This document shows, one piece after another, positions 1-6,993 of a DNA stretch of 10,160 bases. The stretch is taken from contig DATAEK010000242.1 in the NCBI GenBank assembly GCA_036258055.1, positions 1 to 10,160 on the forward strand, read 5' to 3'. The notes under the pieces are model-generated. The model made no database searches. It was not told the DNA's origin and worked only from the letters and a program-made list of their open reading frames with translations. Both the position numbers and the translations under genes were made by a program. How positions within the stretch are numbered: the first letter of the stretch is position 1; every line of letters begins with the position of its first letter. This stretch comes from DATAEK01 sp036258055. GTDB lineage: Bacteria; Acidobacteriota; Vicinamibacteria; Vicinamibacterales; 2-12-FULL-66-21.

Positions 1-939
1 CTCGACGACTACATCGGGCAGGACCGTGTACGCGCGAACCTCCAGGTGTCGATTGCCGCCGCGCGCGGACGGGGCGACGCGCTGGATCATGTGCTGCTCT
101 ATGGGCCGCCGGGGCTGGGGAAGACGACCCTTGCGTACGTGATCGGCAACGAGCTCGGCGTCGCGATCCGACCCACCGCCGGGCCCGTCATCGAAAGGCC
201 CGGCGATCTGGCGGCCATGCTGTCGAATCTCCAGCCGCGCGAAGTGCTCTTCATCGACGAAATCCATCGCATGAGCCCGGCGATCGAAGAGATCTTGTAT
301 CCCGCCATGGAGGACTACGAGCTCGACATCGTCATCGGGCAGGGGCCTAGCGCGAGGTCGGTGAAGGTCGCGGTTCAGCCGTTCACGCTCATCGGCGCGA
401 CCACGCGCACGGGGCTGCTGACGTCCCCGTTGCGCGCGCGCTTCGGCATTGTCCATCGGCTCGACTACTACGAAGAGCACGACATCGAGGTAATCGTCCG
501 GCGGTCGGCGCGCATCATGGACGTGGCGATCGATGATGCGGCGGCGCGGGAGATCGCGCGCCGCTCGCGTGGTACGCCGCGTGTGGCCAATCGCCTGCTC
601 CGGCGGGTGCGCGACTACGCGCAGGTTCGTGCGGATGGACGGATAAACGCCGAGGTGGCCGAGCGTGCGCTGGCGCTGCTCGACGTCGACGCGCACGGAT
701 TCGACGAAATCGATCGGCGGTTGCTCCGGACGATCATCGACAAGTTCGGTGGCGGGCCCGTAGGCGTCGGAAGCATCGCCGCCGCGATGAGCGAGGAGCG
801 CGACGCCATCGAGGATATCTACGAACCATTCCTGATTCAGATTGGCTTTCTCGATCGTACTCCGCGCGGTCGCGTCGCAACTGCACGCGCCTACGAGTAC
901 TTCGGTTTGACTGCACCCGGGAGGGATCGTCTGTGGTGA
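1..939 (+). CDS. ruvB: Holliday junction branch migration DNA helicase RuvB (5' end cut by window)
   Basis: RuvB is the hexameric AAA+ motor that, with RuvA, drives branch migration of Holliday junctions in the cytoplasm during recombination and repair. The reading frame is open from base 1 and begins LDDYIGQ, the conserved segment just before the ATPase core. About 20-30 N-terminal residues therefore lie outside the window, and the GTG at 46 is not the true start. Numbering from base 1, Walker A (GPPGLGKT) is at about residues 35-42 and Walker B (LFIDEIHR) at about 83-90. The sensor/arginine-finger stretch GATTRTGLL...RARFG follows at about 132-149. The C-terminal winged helix ends with DRTPRGRVATARAYEYFGL. 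The end is complete (TGA 937-939) and overlaps the fabH start. No sequence defects are visible. ruvC and ruvA would be expected upstream, but that cannot be seen here. Confidence 0.97.
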   Translation, partial: LDDYIGQDRVRANLQVSIAAARGRGDALDHVLLYGPPGLGKTTLAYVIGNELGVAIRPTAGPVIERPGDLAAMLSNLQPREVLFIDEIHRMSPAIEEILYPAMEDYELDIVIGQGPSARSVKVAVQPFTLIGATTRTGLLTSPLRARFGIVHRLDYYEEHDIEVIVRRSARIMDVAIDDAAAREIARRSRGTPRVANRLLRRVRDYAQVRADGRINAEVAERALALLDVDAHGFDEIDRRLLRTIIDKFGGGPVGVGSIAAAMSEERDAIEDIYEPFLIQIGFLDRTPRGRVATARAYEYFGLTAPGRDRLW

Positions 940-1967
940 GTGCACCTGGCGTGCGGGGCTCCGGCCCCATGCCCCGACTTCGACCTGTCAAGATTACCGG
1001 CCTCGCGACCTACGTGCCGCCGCGGGTGCTGACCAACGCGGATCTCGAGAAGCTCGTGGAGACGAGCGACGAGTGGATCCTGCAGCGAACAGGCATTCGC
1101 GAGCGTCACATCGTCGACGATGGCGTTGCGACGTCGGACCTCGCGAAAGAGGCCTCGGTCGGCGCGCTGCGCCAGGCCGGGCTCACGCCAAACGACATCG
1201 GCTTCATCGTCGTGGGCACTACGACTCCGGACACGATCTTCCCGAGCACCGCGTGCGTGCTGCAGCAGAAGCTCGACGCCCGCCGCGCGTGGGGCTTCGA
1301 TCTCGGCGCCGCATGTTCTGGATTTCTCTACTCGCTGACAACGGGAATGCAGATGGTGGCGTCGGGCGCGCACGATCACGCGCTCGTCGTCGGCGCAGAC
1401 GTGATGTCGAGCATCATCGACTACCGCGACCGGACGACGTGCGTGTTGTTCGGCGACGGCGCAGGAGCAGCGGTGCTGTCCCCGGCCACCGATGGAGAGC
1501 CGTGCATCATCGATTTCGCGCACGAGATCGACGGCAACGGCGGTCCCGCCCTCTGCATGCCGGCCGGCGGCAGCCGTCTGCCCGCCTCGCACGACACGGT
1601 GGACAAGCGTCTCCACTACGTCAAGCAGGACGGCCAGACGGTGTTCAAGTTCGCCGTCAAGAAGACCGACGAAATCTGCCGACGCGTGCTCGAACGCAAC
1701 GATCTGGACCCGTCGAAGATCGATCTGCTCGTCTCGCATCAAGCCAACCGCCGCATCATCGAAGCCGCCGCCAATCGGCTCGCCCTTCCAGAGTCGAAGG
1801 TCGTGATCAACCTCGAGCGGTTCGGCAACACGACCGCGGCGACGGTGCCGCTGGCCCTTGCCGATGCCGTCAAGGACGGCCGGTTGAAAAATGGGGATCT
1901 GGTGCTCCTGGCATCCGTCGGCGCCGGATTCACCGTCGGGGCCGTGTTGCTGCGCTGGAGTCTGTAA
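933..1967 (+). CDS. fabH: beta-ketoacyl-ACP synthase III (FabH)
   Basis: FabH condenses an acyl-CoA (usually acetyl-CoA) with malonyl-ACP, the initiating step of type II fatty-acid synthesis in the cytosol. The thiolase-fold catalytic triad is intact. Counting from the GTG at 933, Cys128 sits in GFDLGAACSGF, His269 in SHQAN and Asn299 in ERFGNTTAA. The glycine-rich C-terminus SVGAGFTVGAVLLRW is typical. Length is 344 residues from 933, or 332 from the in-frame ATG at 969. The GTG at 933 is chosen because GGAGG at 920-924 lies 8 bases upstream. The ATG at 969 (MPRLRPVKITG) fits the usual FabH N-terminus better and remains possible. The GTG start overlaps the ruvB stop by 7 bases and the NTF2-like gene starts 3 bases after this stop, which implies co-transcription and translational coupling. 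Confidence 0.96.
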   Translation: MVSAPGVRGSGPMPRLRPVKITGLATYVPPRVLTNADLEKLVETSDEWILQRTGIRERHIVDDGVATSDLAKEASVGALRQAGLTPNDIGFIVVGTTTPDTIFPSTACVLQQKLDARRAWGFDLGAACSGFLYSLTTGMQMVASGAHDHALVVGADVMSSIIDYRDRTTCVLFGDGAGAAVLSPATDGEPCIIDFAHEIDGNGGPALCMPAGGSRLPASHDTVDKRLHYVKQDGQTVFKFAVKKTDEICRRVLERNDLDPSKIDLLVSHQANRRIIEAAANRLALPESKVVINLERFGNTTAATVPLALADAVKDGRLKNGDLVLLASVGAGFTVGAVLLRWSL

Positions 1968-1970
1968 CTC

Positions 1971-2339
1971 ATGGACGATCCACTCCAGGTCTCGCAACAG
2001 ATCGCCGACGCCATCGCGCGACGCGATACGGCCGCCATCGCCGGGTTGCTCTCGGCCGACTTCGTATATCGCGCGCCGGGCGGGCCGTCGGTGCCGTCGG
2101 ACGCGTTTCTGCGGGGCATCGCGGAGATCCCTGGCGAGATCAACTTCGTGAAGCTCGAGGCGCTGCAGATGGATGTCGTGCAGGACAGCGCGGCTCTGGT
2201 GACCGGCATCCAGCACGCCCGGGTCACGGTGGACGGGCAGGTCATCGACGATCGCCGGGCGTTCGTGGACCTGTTCGAGCGCACAGCCCACGGCTGGCGG
2301 ATACGGACTGCGGTCGACTTGCCGGGGCCGTCGGCGTAG
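1971..2339 (+). CDS. small NTF2/SnoaL-like (DUF4440-type) protein
   Basis: This is a 122-residue cytosolic protein without signal peptide or membrane segment. The pattern suggests the NTF2-like cone fold: an N-terminal helix (QQIADAIARRDTAAIAGLLS) leads to the characteristic DFVYRAPGG strand, then alternating strands and a final HGWRIRTAVDL strand. Members of this superfamily include ketosteroid isomerases, polyketide cyclases and many proteins of unknown function, so no reaction can be assigned. I see no clear catalytic Asp/His arrangement. The ATG lies 3 bases after the fabH stop, so it is very likely translated from the same mRNA. The fold call is by pattern only; the substrate is unknown. 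Confidence 0.75.
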   Translation: MDDPLQVSQQIADAIARRDTAAIAGLLSADFVYRAPGGPSVPSDAFLRGIAEIPGEINFVKLEALQMDVVQDSAALVTGIQHARVTVDGQVIDDRRAFVDLFERTAHGWRIRTAVDLPGPSA

Positions 2340-2411
2340 GCGCAGGATCGACGCGCTCGCGGAATGCGGAGCTTCAGCTCCATGTCAGCGTCTGAAGCGC
2401 GCGGAGTGATC

Positions 2412-3236
2412 ATGTTCATCAAGATCGGCACGGCCCTCCTGACTACGACCATCGTTGCGCTCGCCGTTCCTGCCGCGATCGCGCAGACGGGCGCCGAGTC
2501 GCCCGAAGCGATCATCCGGACTCTCGTGAAGGCGATGTTCTCGAACGACGTCGCGACCTACGAGAAGATCACCATCCCCGATCCCCGACGCGGACGCCTG
2601 GTGCAGGGCGGACGGGTGAACGAAGAGGCGAAAAAGGAGCTCGAGGAATACCCGGAAGCCGTCCAGGTCAAGCTCACGAGCCCGTTCCGGTTCAAGGGAC
2701 AGGAGATCAAAGCCGACGCGAAGGGTCAGTATCCCGTGGGAACGACCGTCAGATATCAGGCCGCCTACCGAAGCCCGATGATGGTCTCGCTGGTGCGGCG
2801 CCCCGAAGGATGGCGGATCGACCTGCGGTGGTGGCTCGCGATGATGGAGATGCAGACCGGACCGGGCCCGCAGAAGGGCACGCCGGACTACGCGGTCCGC
2901 GCGCTGACCGCCTCGCTCGTCTCGCTCGATCGCAAAGGCGCCGCGGCGTTCGCGACGCCGGGCGCGAGCCTCGACATCCTGTTCGATGGCGCCCCACGCC
3001 AGCGCGAGCCGTCCGGGGTGTACGAGGCATTGGTCGGCGAGATGCCGCTCGTCGAGATCGGTCCCGGCGAGTTCAGCGAGCTTCCCTCCGGCCGCATCGT
3101 CGAAGGCGTGCAGCGCGAGGACATGAAGATTCTCGTGGGGCTGTACGGCCCGATCGAAGTGCCGTTCGTCGTGCGCCGCATCGGGTCCGAGTGGCGAGTG
3201 GAGCCGGAGCCGTACCTGACGGTGCTGATGCGGTAG
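2412..3236 (+). CDS. secreted protein of unknown function with two tandem NTF2-like domains
   Basis: The 274-residue product starts at the ATG at 2412, preceded by GGAG at 2403-2406. This start gives a good Sec signal peptide (MFIKIGTALLTTTIVALAV... with a likely cut near AIA|Q, residue 24). In-frame starts at 2364, 2382 and 2406 would bury the signal. The mature part is an internal duplication. Residues about 29-145 (SPEAIIRTLVKAMFSNDVATYEKI ... VRRPEGWRIDLRWWLAMM in outline) match residues about 157-273 (TPDYAVRALTASLVS ... VVRRIGSEWRVEPEPYLTVLM in outline). Each copy has an N-terminal helix pair and a final strand of the form VRR..xGWR or VRR..SEWR, suggesting two NTF2-like cones in one chain. 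It lies 72 bases after another NTF2-like gene on the same strand and is likely in the same operon or driven from that gap. The function is unknown; it is probably periplasmic. Confidence 0.8.
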   Translation: MFIKIGTALLTTTIVALAVPAAIAQTGAESPEAIIRTLVKAMFSNDVATYEKITIPDPRRGRLVQGGRVNEEAKKELEEYPEAVQVKLTSPFRFKGQEIKADAKGQYPVGTTVRYQAAYRSPMMVSLVRRPEGWRIDLRWWLAMMEMQTGPGPQKGTPDYAVRALTASLVSLDRKGAAAFATPGASLDILFDGAPRQREPSGVYEALVGEMPLVEIGPGEFSELPSGRIVEGVQREDMKILVGLYGPIEVPFVVRRIGSEWRVEPEPYLTVLMR

Positions 3237-3256
3237 GAAGCTCTCCCCGCTCTCCG

Positions 3257-4678
3257 TCAATCGCGCAACACCTCCGCTAGCGCGCGCTTAGCCGCGAAGT
3301 ATCCGCACATCCCGTGCACGCCGAGTCCCGGAGGCGTGGCCGCGGAGCAGAGGTAGAGTCCTCTGACAGGCGTCGAATACCAACTCCACGTCGGCCGGGC
3401 CAGGAGCTGACGGAGATCCGTAACGCCCGCCGCGATGTCGCCTCCTACAAGGTTGGGGTTGTGACGCTCGAGGTCCGCGGGTGTCATCACGTGGCGCGCG
3501 AGCACCCGCTCTCTGAAGCCGGGTGCGAAGCGTTCGATCTGTCCTTCGATCCGGGACAGCATGTTGGCCGTCGATCCATGCGGCACGTGACAGTACCCCC
3601 AGACGGTGTGTCTGCCTTGGGGCGCGCGCGCCACGTCGAAGAGGCTTGGCTGGGACAGCAGAATGAAGGGGCGTGCGGACACGCGGCCGTTCCAGGCATC
3701 GCGTTCCGACACCGCGATTTCTTCCAGCGTGCCGCCGATGTGTACCGTGCCGGCGGTCGCACACGCCTGGTCGCGCCACGGAATGGGACCGTCGAGCGCC
3801 CAATCCACCTTGTAGGCGGCCACTCCATACCGGTACCGTTCGAGCTTCCGGCGATACCAGTCGGGCAAGGCACGTCCGGCAACGCGCAGGAACGGCTGCG
3901 GTGACAGGTCACACAGGGTCGCTGCAGCCTGCGGTAGCTCCTCGATGTTCGACACCGGCGTACGCGTCACGATGGTTCCGCCGAGTGATTCGAGGTGACC
4001 AGCGAGAGCATTCGCGAGACGTTGAGAGCCGCCGCGCGGGAACACCCAACCGACCGTGTGGGCCGCTACGGCGAGCACGAGCGCAATAGCACCACTGGGA
4101 AAGCGGTCGAGCGGCAGCAGGGCATGCGCCGCGATGCCGGCGAAGAGCCCACGCGCGCGTACTCCGGCGAATGCTCTCGAGGCCAGCCGTTCGGCAGACT
4201 GGATGGCCTTGAGTCCAAACGACGCGAGCGCCAGAGGGTGACGAGGCCATCGAGGCGGTCCGAGAATCTCTTCGTCGATCATCGGCCACGCTGCCGCGAC
4301 CGAACCCACGAGCCGTTGGTAGTTGACGTCGTCGCCGGACAGACCAGCCGCGGTGCGCTCGATCGAACGCTCGACCAGTGCGGCCGCGGCGTTGTCCAGC
4401 GGATGCGCCAGCATCCCGGGAGGTTCGATCCACTCGAGACCATGGGCGGCAAGCGGCAGCGTTCGAAAGAACGGCGATGCGACCGCCATGGGGTGCACCG
4501 CGGAGCAGATGTCGTGAACGAATCCGGGCAATGTGAGCTCGGCTGAGCGGCAGCCGCCGCCGACCGTCTCGCTGGCTTCGTACACCACGACGCGCCGTCC
4601 GGCCGACGCCAGAAGGATGGCGGCGGCCAGGCCGTTCGGCCCCGCCCCTACCACCACGGCATCAGGAGTAGCGGCCAC
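3257..4678 (-). CDS. FAD-dependent oxidoreductase, phytoene desaturase/PYROXD2-like (COG1233 type)
   Basis: This 473-residue flavoenzyme shares the amine oxidase/phytoene desaturase fold. The N-terminal Rossmann motif VVVGAGPNGLAAA has GxGxxG at residues 11-16 and the ribose-binding acidic residue at E34 (VVVYEA). GGGCRSAELTLPG follows at about 41-53. The C-terminal FAD motif GLYLCSAATPPGLGVHGM, then GYFAAKRALAEVL, starts near residue 440. Family members dehydrogenate or isomerise isoprenoid or other lipophilic substrates; the substrate here cannot be told. No carotenoid genes (crtB, crtY) are adjacent, which argues against calling it crtI. The start is a GTG at 4678, with AGAGG about 7 bases upstream on the minus strand. 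The gene converges on the secreted NTF2-like gene (20-base gap) and diverges from the lipase maturation factor gene. Confidence 0.9.
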   Translation of the reverse strand: MAATPDAVVVGAGPNGLAAAILLASAGRRVVVYEASETVGGGCRSAELTLPGFVHDICSAVHPMAVASPFFRTLPLAAHGLEWIEPPGMLAHPLDNAAAALVERSIERTAAGLSGDDVNYQRLVGSVAAAWPMIDEEILGPPRWPRHPLALASFGLKAIQSAERLASRAFAGVRARGLFAGIAAHALLPLDRFPSGAIALVLAVAAHTVGWVFPRGGSQRLANALAGHLESLGGTIVTRTPVSNIEELPQAAATLCDLSPQPFLRVAGRALPDWYRRKLERYRYGVAAYKVDWALDGPIPWRDQACATAGTVHIGGTLEEIAVSERDAWNGRVSARPFILLSQPSLFDVARAPQGRHTVWGYCHVPHGSTANMLSRIEGQIERFAPGFRERVLARHVMTPADLERHNPNLVGGDIAAGVTDLRQLLARPTWSWYSTPVRGLYLCSAATPPGLGVHGMCGYFAAKRALAEVLRD

Positions 4679-4732
4679 GTTGCAGCCTCTTGTCTCTCGT
4701 GCGCCCCCTCACGCCAGCCGGGCTATCCTTCG

Positions 4733-4749
4733 ATGTGAGAAGGTCACAT
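4733..4749. promoter_or_regulatory. perfect inverted repeat ATGTGA-N5-TCACAT, operator-like
   Basis: In the 90-base gap between the divergent genes starting at 4678 (-) and 4769 (+), bases 4733-4738 (ATGTGA) and 4744-4749 (TCACAT) are exact reverse complements separated by GAAGG. The half sites resemble the TGTGA/TCACA boxes of CRP/FNR-family regulators, but the spacer is 5 bases rather than the 6 of the E. coli CRP site. The site ends 19 bases before the ATG at 4769, a position suited to repressing or modulating that gene, or both genes. I found no convincing -35/-10 pair for either direction in the gap. A short RNA hairpin in the leader is the alternative reading. Confidence 0.35.
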
Positions 4750-4768
4750 ACCCTCGGATCGGTGAACG

Positions 4769-6832
4769 ATGGTCGAGGAGCTGCCCGCTTACTGGCATTC
4801 ACGCTGGTTGCTCGAGCGGTGTCTGGCGATGGTCTATCTCGTCGCCTTCATCGTTGCCTTGAATCAGTTCGTGCCGCTCCTCGGCGAGCACGGACTGCTG
4901 CCCGTGAGCCGCTTCGTGCGCGAGGTGCCATTCGGCGCGTCGCCGAGTCTGTTCTTCTTCTTTCCGACGGACCGCGCGTTCACCCTGGCCGCCTGGGCCG
5001 GGATCGTTCTGTCGCTTGCGGTCTGCTCGGGCGTGGCTCAGCGCATCAACGCACTCGCCGGCGCGGGCGTGTGGGCGGGGCTGTGGGTCCTTTATCTGTC
5101 TTTCATGAATGTCGGGCAGACGTTTTATGGGTTCGGCTGGGAATCGCTCCTGCTCGAGGCGGGATTCTTGACGATCTTCGCGGGGGCGAGAAGCACTGCG
5201 CCGCATGTTCTCCTGAACCTGATCTACCGGTGGACGCTGTTCCGCGTGATGTTCGGCGCCGGCCTGATCAAAATCCGCGGCGATTCCTGCTGGCGGGATC
5301 TGACGTGCCTCGATTACTACTTCGAGACACAGCCGATCCCCAATCCTCTGAGCTGGTACTTCCATCATCTGCCGAAGGCGATCCTTCACGGCGGCGTCGC
5401 GTTCAACCACTTCGCCGAGCTGGCGGTTCCGTTCGCGTTCTTCCTGCCGCAGCCATACTGCGGCGTGGCAGGCCTCATCACGATTGTCTTTCAGCTCACG
5501 TTGATCGTGAGCGGCAATCTATCCTGGCTGAACTGGCTGACGCTGACGCTCGCCTTCAGCACGTTGGACCGTCGGTGGCTGTCCTGGCTGCCGGTCTCGG
5601 TTCCGGCGCTGCGTCCCATGGCCGTCGCCGAGCGTGTGGCTGCGTACGGCCTGGCCGTTCTGGTGGCGGTCCTCAGCGTTCCCCCCGTGCTGAACATGCT
5701 GTCGTCTCAACAGGTGATGAACACTTCCTTCAATGCGTTGCAAATCGTGAACACCTACGGGGCGTTCGGCAGCATTACGCGGGAACGCTACGAGATCGCC
5801 ATCGAAGGAACTGATGACGAGGATCTCTCTGACAAAACCGTGTGGCGCGAGTATCTCTTCAGAGGAAAACCTGACGAGCCGTCACGGATGCCGGCGCAGA
5901 TTGCTCCCTACCATCTGCGTCTCGATTGGCTGATGTGGTTTGCCGCCATGTCGGGACCGGACGACTATCCGTGGTTCCCGACGCTGCTCGTCAAGCTTCT
6001 GGAAGGCGATGGAGCGATTCTCGGGCTGTTGCGCAGCAATCCGTTTCCAGAGCACCCGCCGCGCTGGGTGAGGGCGCAGCGTTACCTCTATCGGTTCACG
6101 ACGCCTTCCGAGCATCGGGCGACGGGTGATTGGTGGAAGCGGGAGCCGGCTGGCCTTTACTTCCCGGCCGTGCGATTGCAGCGATCAACCGTAACCTCCG
6201 ACTCCTCTCTATCACCGGCCGCTGACAGCCTTCCGGATACGCTCAATCTGCCGGCGGTGCAGCAGGTCGTGGCCGCCGTACATCTTCATCATGTGCGCCA
6301 CGCTTTCCTCGCCTCGTTCGGAATGCACGCCCACCCGCGCGAAGTCGGACGCGGGGACTCGGCCGAGGAGCCGCAGGTTGGCGTCGCGCTGGTGCTCGAA
6401 GTCAGCGAGCGACTGGGCAATCGGCACGCTCGCGTAACCCAGGCGGCTCGCCCACAGGTCCTGGTCGTATCCGGTGATGACCGGACGATCGTGTGCGAGC
6501 ACCATCCGCAGGCGCCACCCCCAGACGAGGTCGGAGTCCGCCAGGTGCTGCATCACGTGCCGAATCGACCATTTGCCCTCGATCTCCGGCTTCGCCGTTT
6601 CGGCGTCGGTCATTCCAGCGAGCAGGCCGCGGATGACTTCCGGTGTCTCCCGCAGGACGTCGAGCGGTTGGCGATTCCCGAGCAGGCCGAAGAGCGCGCG
6701 CGTGTACTCGGCGGCTTCGTCCTTCGAACGTGCGGCAGAGTTCGTGAATATGGACATGAGCTCACTTTCCGCCAAGCATCGGCCGCAACGCAAGGCCATC
6801 CGTGTGATGGTCTGCGTTATGCTGAGTGCTGA
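4769..6832 (+). CDS. lipase maturation factor family membrane protein with an antisense-overlapping 3' extension
   Basis: Residues 1 to about 473 (to near 6187) match the bacterial lipase maturation factor (LMF1-like) family in layout. Hydrophobic segments lie near 20-38, 69-90, 95-112, 127-140, 150-168, 210-227, 232-248 and 285-303. FRVMFGAGLIKIRGDSCWRD (158-177) and SSQQVMNT...NTYGAFGSITRERYEI (312-342) are family-style conserved blocks. QIAPYHLRLDWLMWFAAMS (377-395) is the C-terminal soluble block, and AQRYLYRF...WWKREPAGLYFP (436-465) closes it. The vertebrate protein helps fold lipases in the ER; the bacterial role is not established. The frame has no stop there and continues 214 codons to a TGA at 6830-6832. 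That tail is the antisense of the dinB-family gene, His-rich and unlike a protein domain. A one-base shift would end it at TAA 6192-6194. The tail is probably a lost stop or a sequence error. Confidence 0.85.
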   Translation: MVEELPAYWHSRWLLERCLAMVYLVAFIVALNQFVPLLGEHGLLPVSRFVREVPFGASPSLFFFFPTDRAFTLAAWAGIVLSLAVCSGVAQRINALAGAGVWAGLWVLYLSFMNVGQTFYGFGWESLLLEAGFLTIFAGARSTAPHVLLNLIYRWTLFRVMFGAGLIKIRGDSCWRDLTCLDYYFETQPIPNPLSWYFHHLPKAILHGGVAFNHFAELAVPFAFFLPQPYCGVAGLITIVFQLTLIVSGNLSWLNWLTLTLAFSTLDRRWLSWLPVSVPALRPMAVAERVAAYGLAVLVAVLSVPPVLNMLSSQQVMNTSFNALQIVNTYGAFGSITRERYEIAIEGTDDEDLSDKTVWREYLFRGKPDEPSRMPAQIAPYHLRLDWLMWFAAMSGPDDYPWFPTLLVKLLEGDGAILGLLRSNPFPEHPPRWVRAQRYLYRFTTPSEHRATGDWWKREPAGLYFPAVRLQRSTVTSDSSLSPAADSLPDTLNLPAVQQVVAAVHLHHVRHAFLASFGMHAHPREVGRGDSAEEPQVGVALVLEVSERLGNRHARVTQAARPQVLVVSGDDRTIVCEHHPQAPPPDEVGVRQVLHHVPNRPFALDLRLRRFGVGHSSEQAADDFRCLPQDVERLAIPEQAEERARVLGGFVLRTCGRVREYGHELTFRQASAATQGHPCDGLRYAEC
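6212..6757 (-). CDS. DinB family (DinB_2/YfiT-like) putative metal-dependent protein
   Basis: This is a 181-residue cytosolic protein of the DinB/YfiT four-helix-bundle superfamily, many of whose members bind a divalent metal through three histidines and some of which act as thiol-dependent S-transferases. The expected ligands are visible: H71 in KWSIRHVMQHLADSD, and H163 and H167 in MYGGHDLLHRRQIERI. Helices around 15-30, 40-48, 62-90 and 113-131 fit the bundle. The ATG at 6757 (MSIFTNSAARS) is chosen over an in-frame start at 6799, which would add 14 residues unlike the family. A GGAAAGTGAG stretch precedes it. Despite the family name there is no sign of SOS control. The whole gene lies antisense within the extended frame of the convergent lipase maturation factor gene, and its upstream region runs into the palindromic repeat at 6822-6988. 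The specific substrate is unknown. Confidence 0.88.
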   Translation of the reverse strand: MSIFTNSAARSKDEAAEYTRALFGLLGNRQPLDVLRETPEVIRGLLAGMTDAETAKPEIEGKWSIRHVMQHLADSDLVWGWRLRMVLAHDRPVITGYDQDLWASRLGYASVPIAQSLADFEHQRDANLRLLGRVPASDFARVGVHSERGEESVAHMMKMYGGHDLLHRRQIERIRKAVSGR

Positions 6833-6988
6833 CTTTCATGATTACGGTGGCATTCGGCCGGCGATGCATCCCGCTTGGCCGCGTTGCTCGGCGCTCAAAT
6901 ATTCCCGATATTCTCACGCCTCGCGCCTTGCCAGGCGGGCGCCTCGCCGCCCTCGGTGCTCACCGTAATCATGAAAGGCAGCACTGAG
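6822..6988. repeat. long imperfect palindromic element (candidate MITE)
   Basis: The outer arms 6822-6849 and 6961-6988 are reverse complements at 26 of 28 positions (mismatches at 6824/6986 and 6832/6978). An inner pair, 6859-6879 and 6930-6949, matches at about 17 of 21 with one gap and lies on the same symmetry axis. The centre, near 6898-6912, has AATAT...ATATT around a CCCG loop. The whole stretch of about 167 bases could fold into one long hairpin. It carries no credible gene, and a transposase would not fit. It sits between the starts of two divergent genes, so a terminator role is unlikely. Size and structure fit a miniature inverted-repeat element or a fold-back repeat. I cannot identify a clear target-site duplication. 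Copy number elsewhere is unknown. Confidence 0.7.
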
Positions 6989-6993
6989 TAAAC

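Noticed and set aside
891..2291. 466-residue minus-strand open frame opposite fabH
   Set aside because: It is antisense to a clearly identified fabH and the NTF2-like gene. Its Arg/His/Asp-rich composition is that of a GC-driven shadow, with no recognisable domain.
1073..2395. 440-residue plus-strand frame overlapping fabH out of frame
   Set aside because: It is extremely Arg-rich, has no motifs and lies in another frame of fabH and its neighbours. It is a shadow.
2385..3260. 291-residue minus-strand frame opposite the secreted NTF2-like protein
   Set aside because: It is His/Arg-rich without motifs. The plus strand has a signal peptide, a ribosome-binding site and an internal duplication that show the true coding frame.
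3314..4546. Several plus-strand frames opposite the FAD oxidoreductase
   Set aside because: The minus strand carries intact dinucleotide-binding and C-terminal FAD motifs. The plus frames are compositional shadows.
3257..4678. Naming the oxidoreductase crtI (phytoene desaturase)
   Set aside because: The fold matches, but no carotenoid pathway gene is adjacent and many members of this family act on other substrates.
4733..4749. True CRP binding site
   Set aside because: The half sites match, but the spacer is 5 rather than 6 bases and no regulator gene is in view, so it is kept only as an operator-like dyad.
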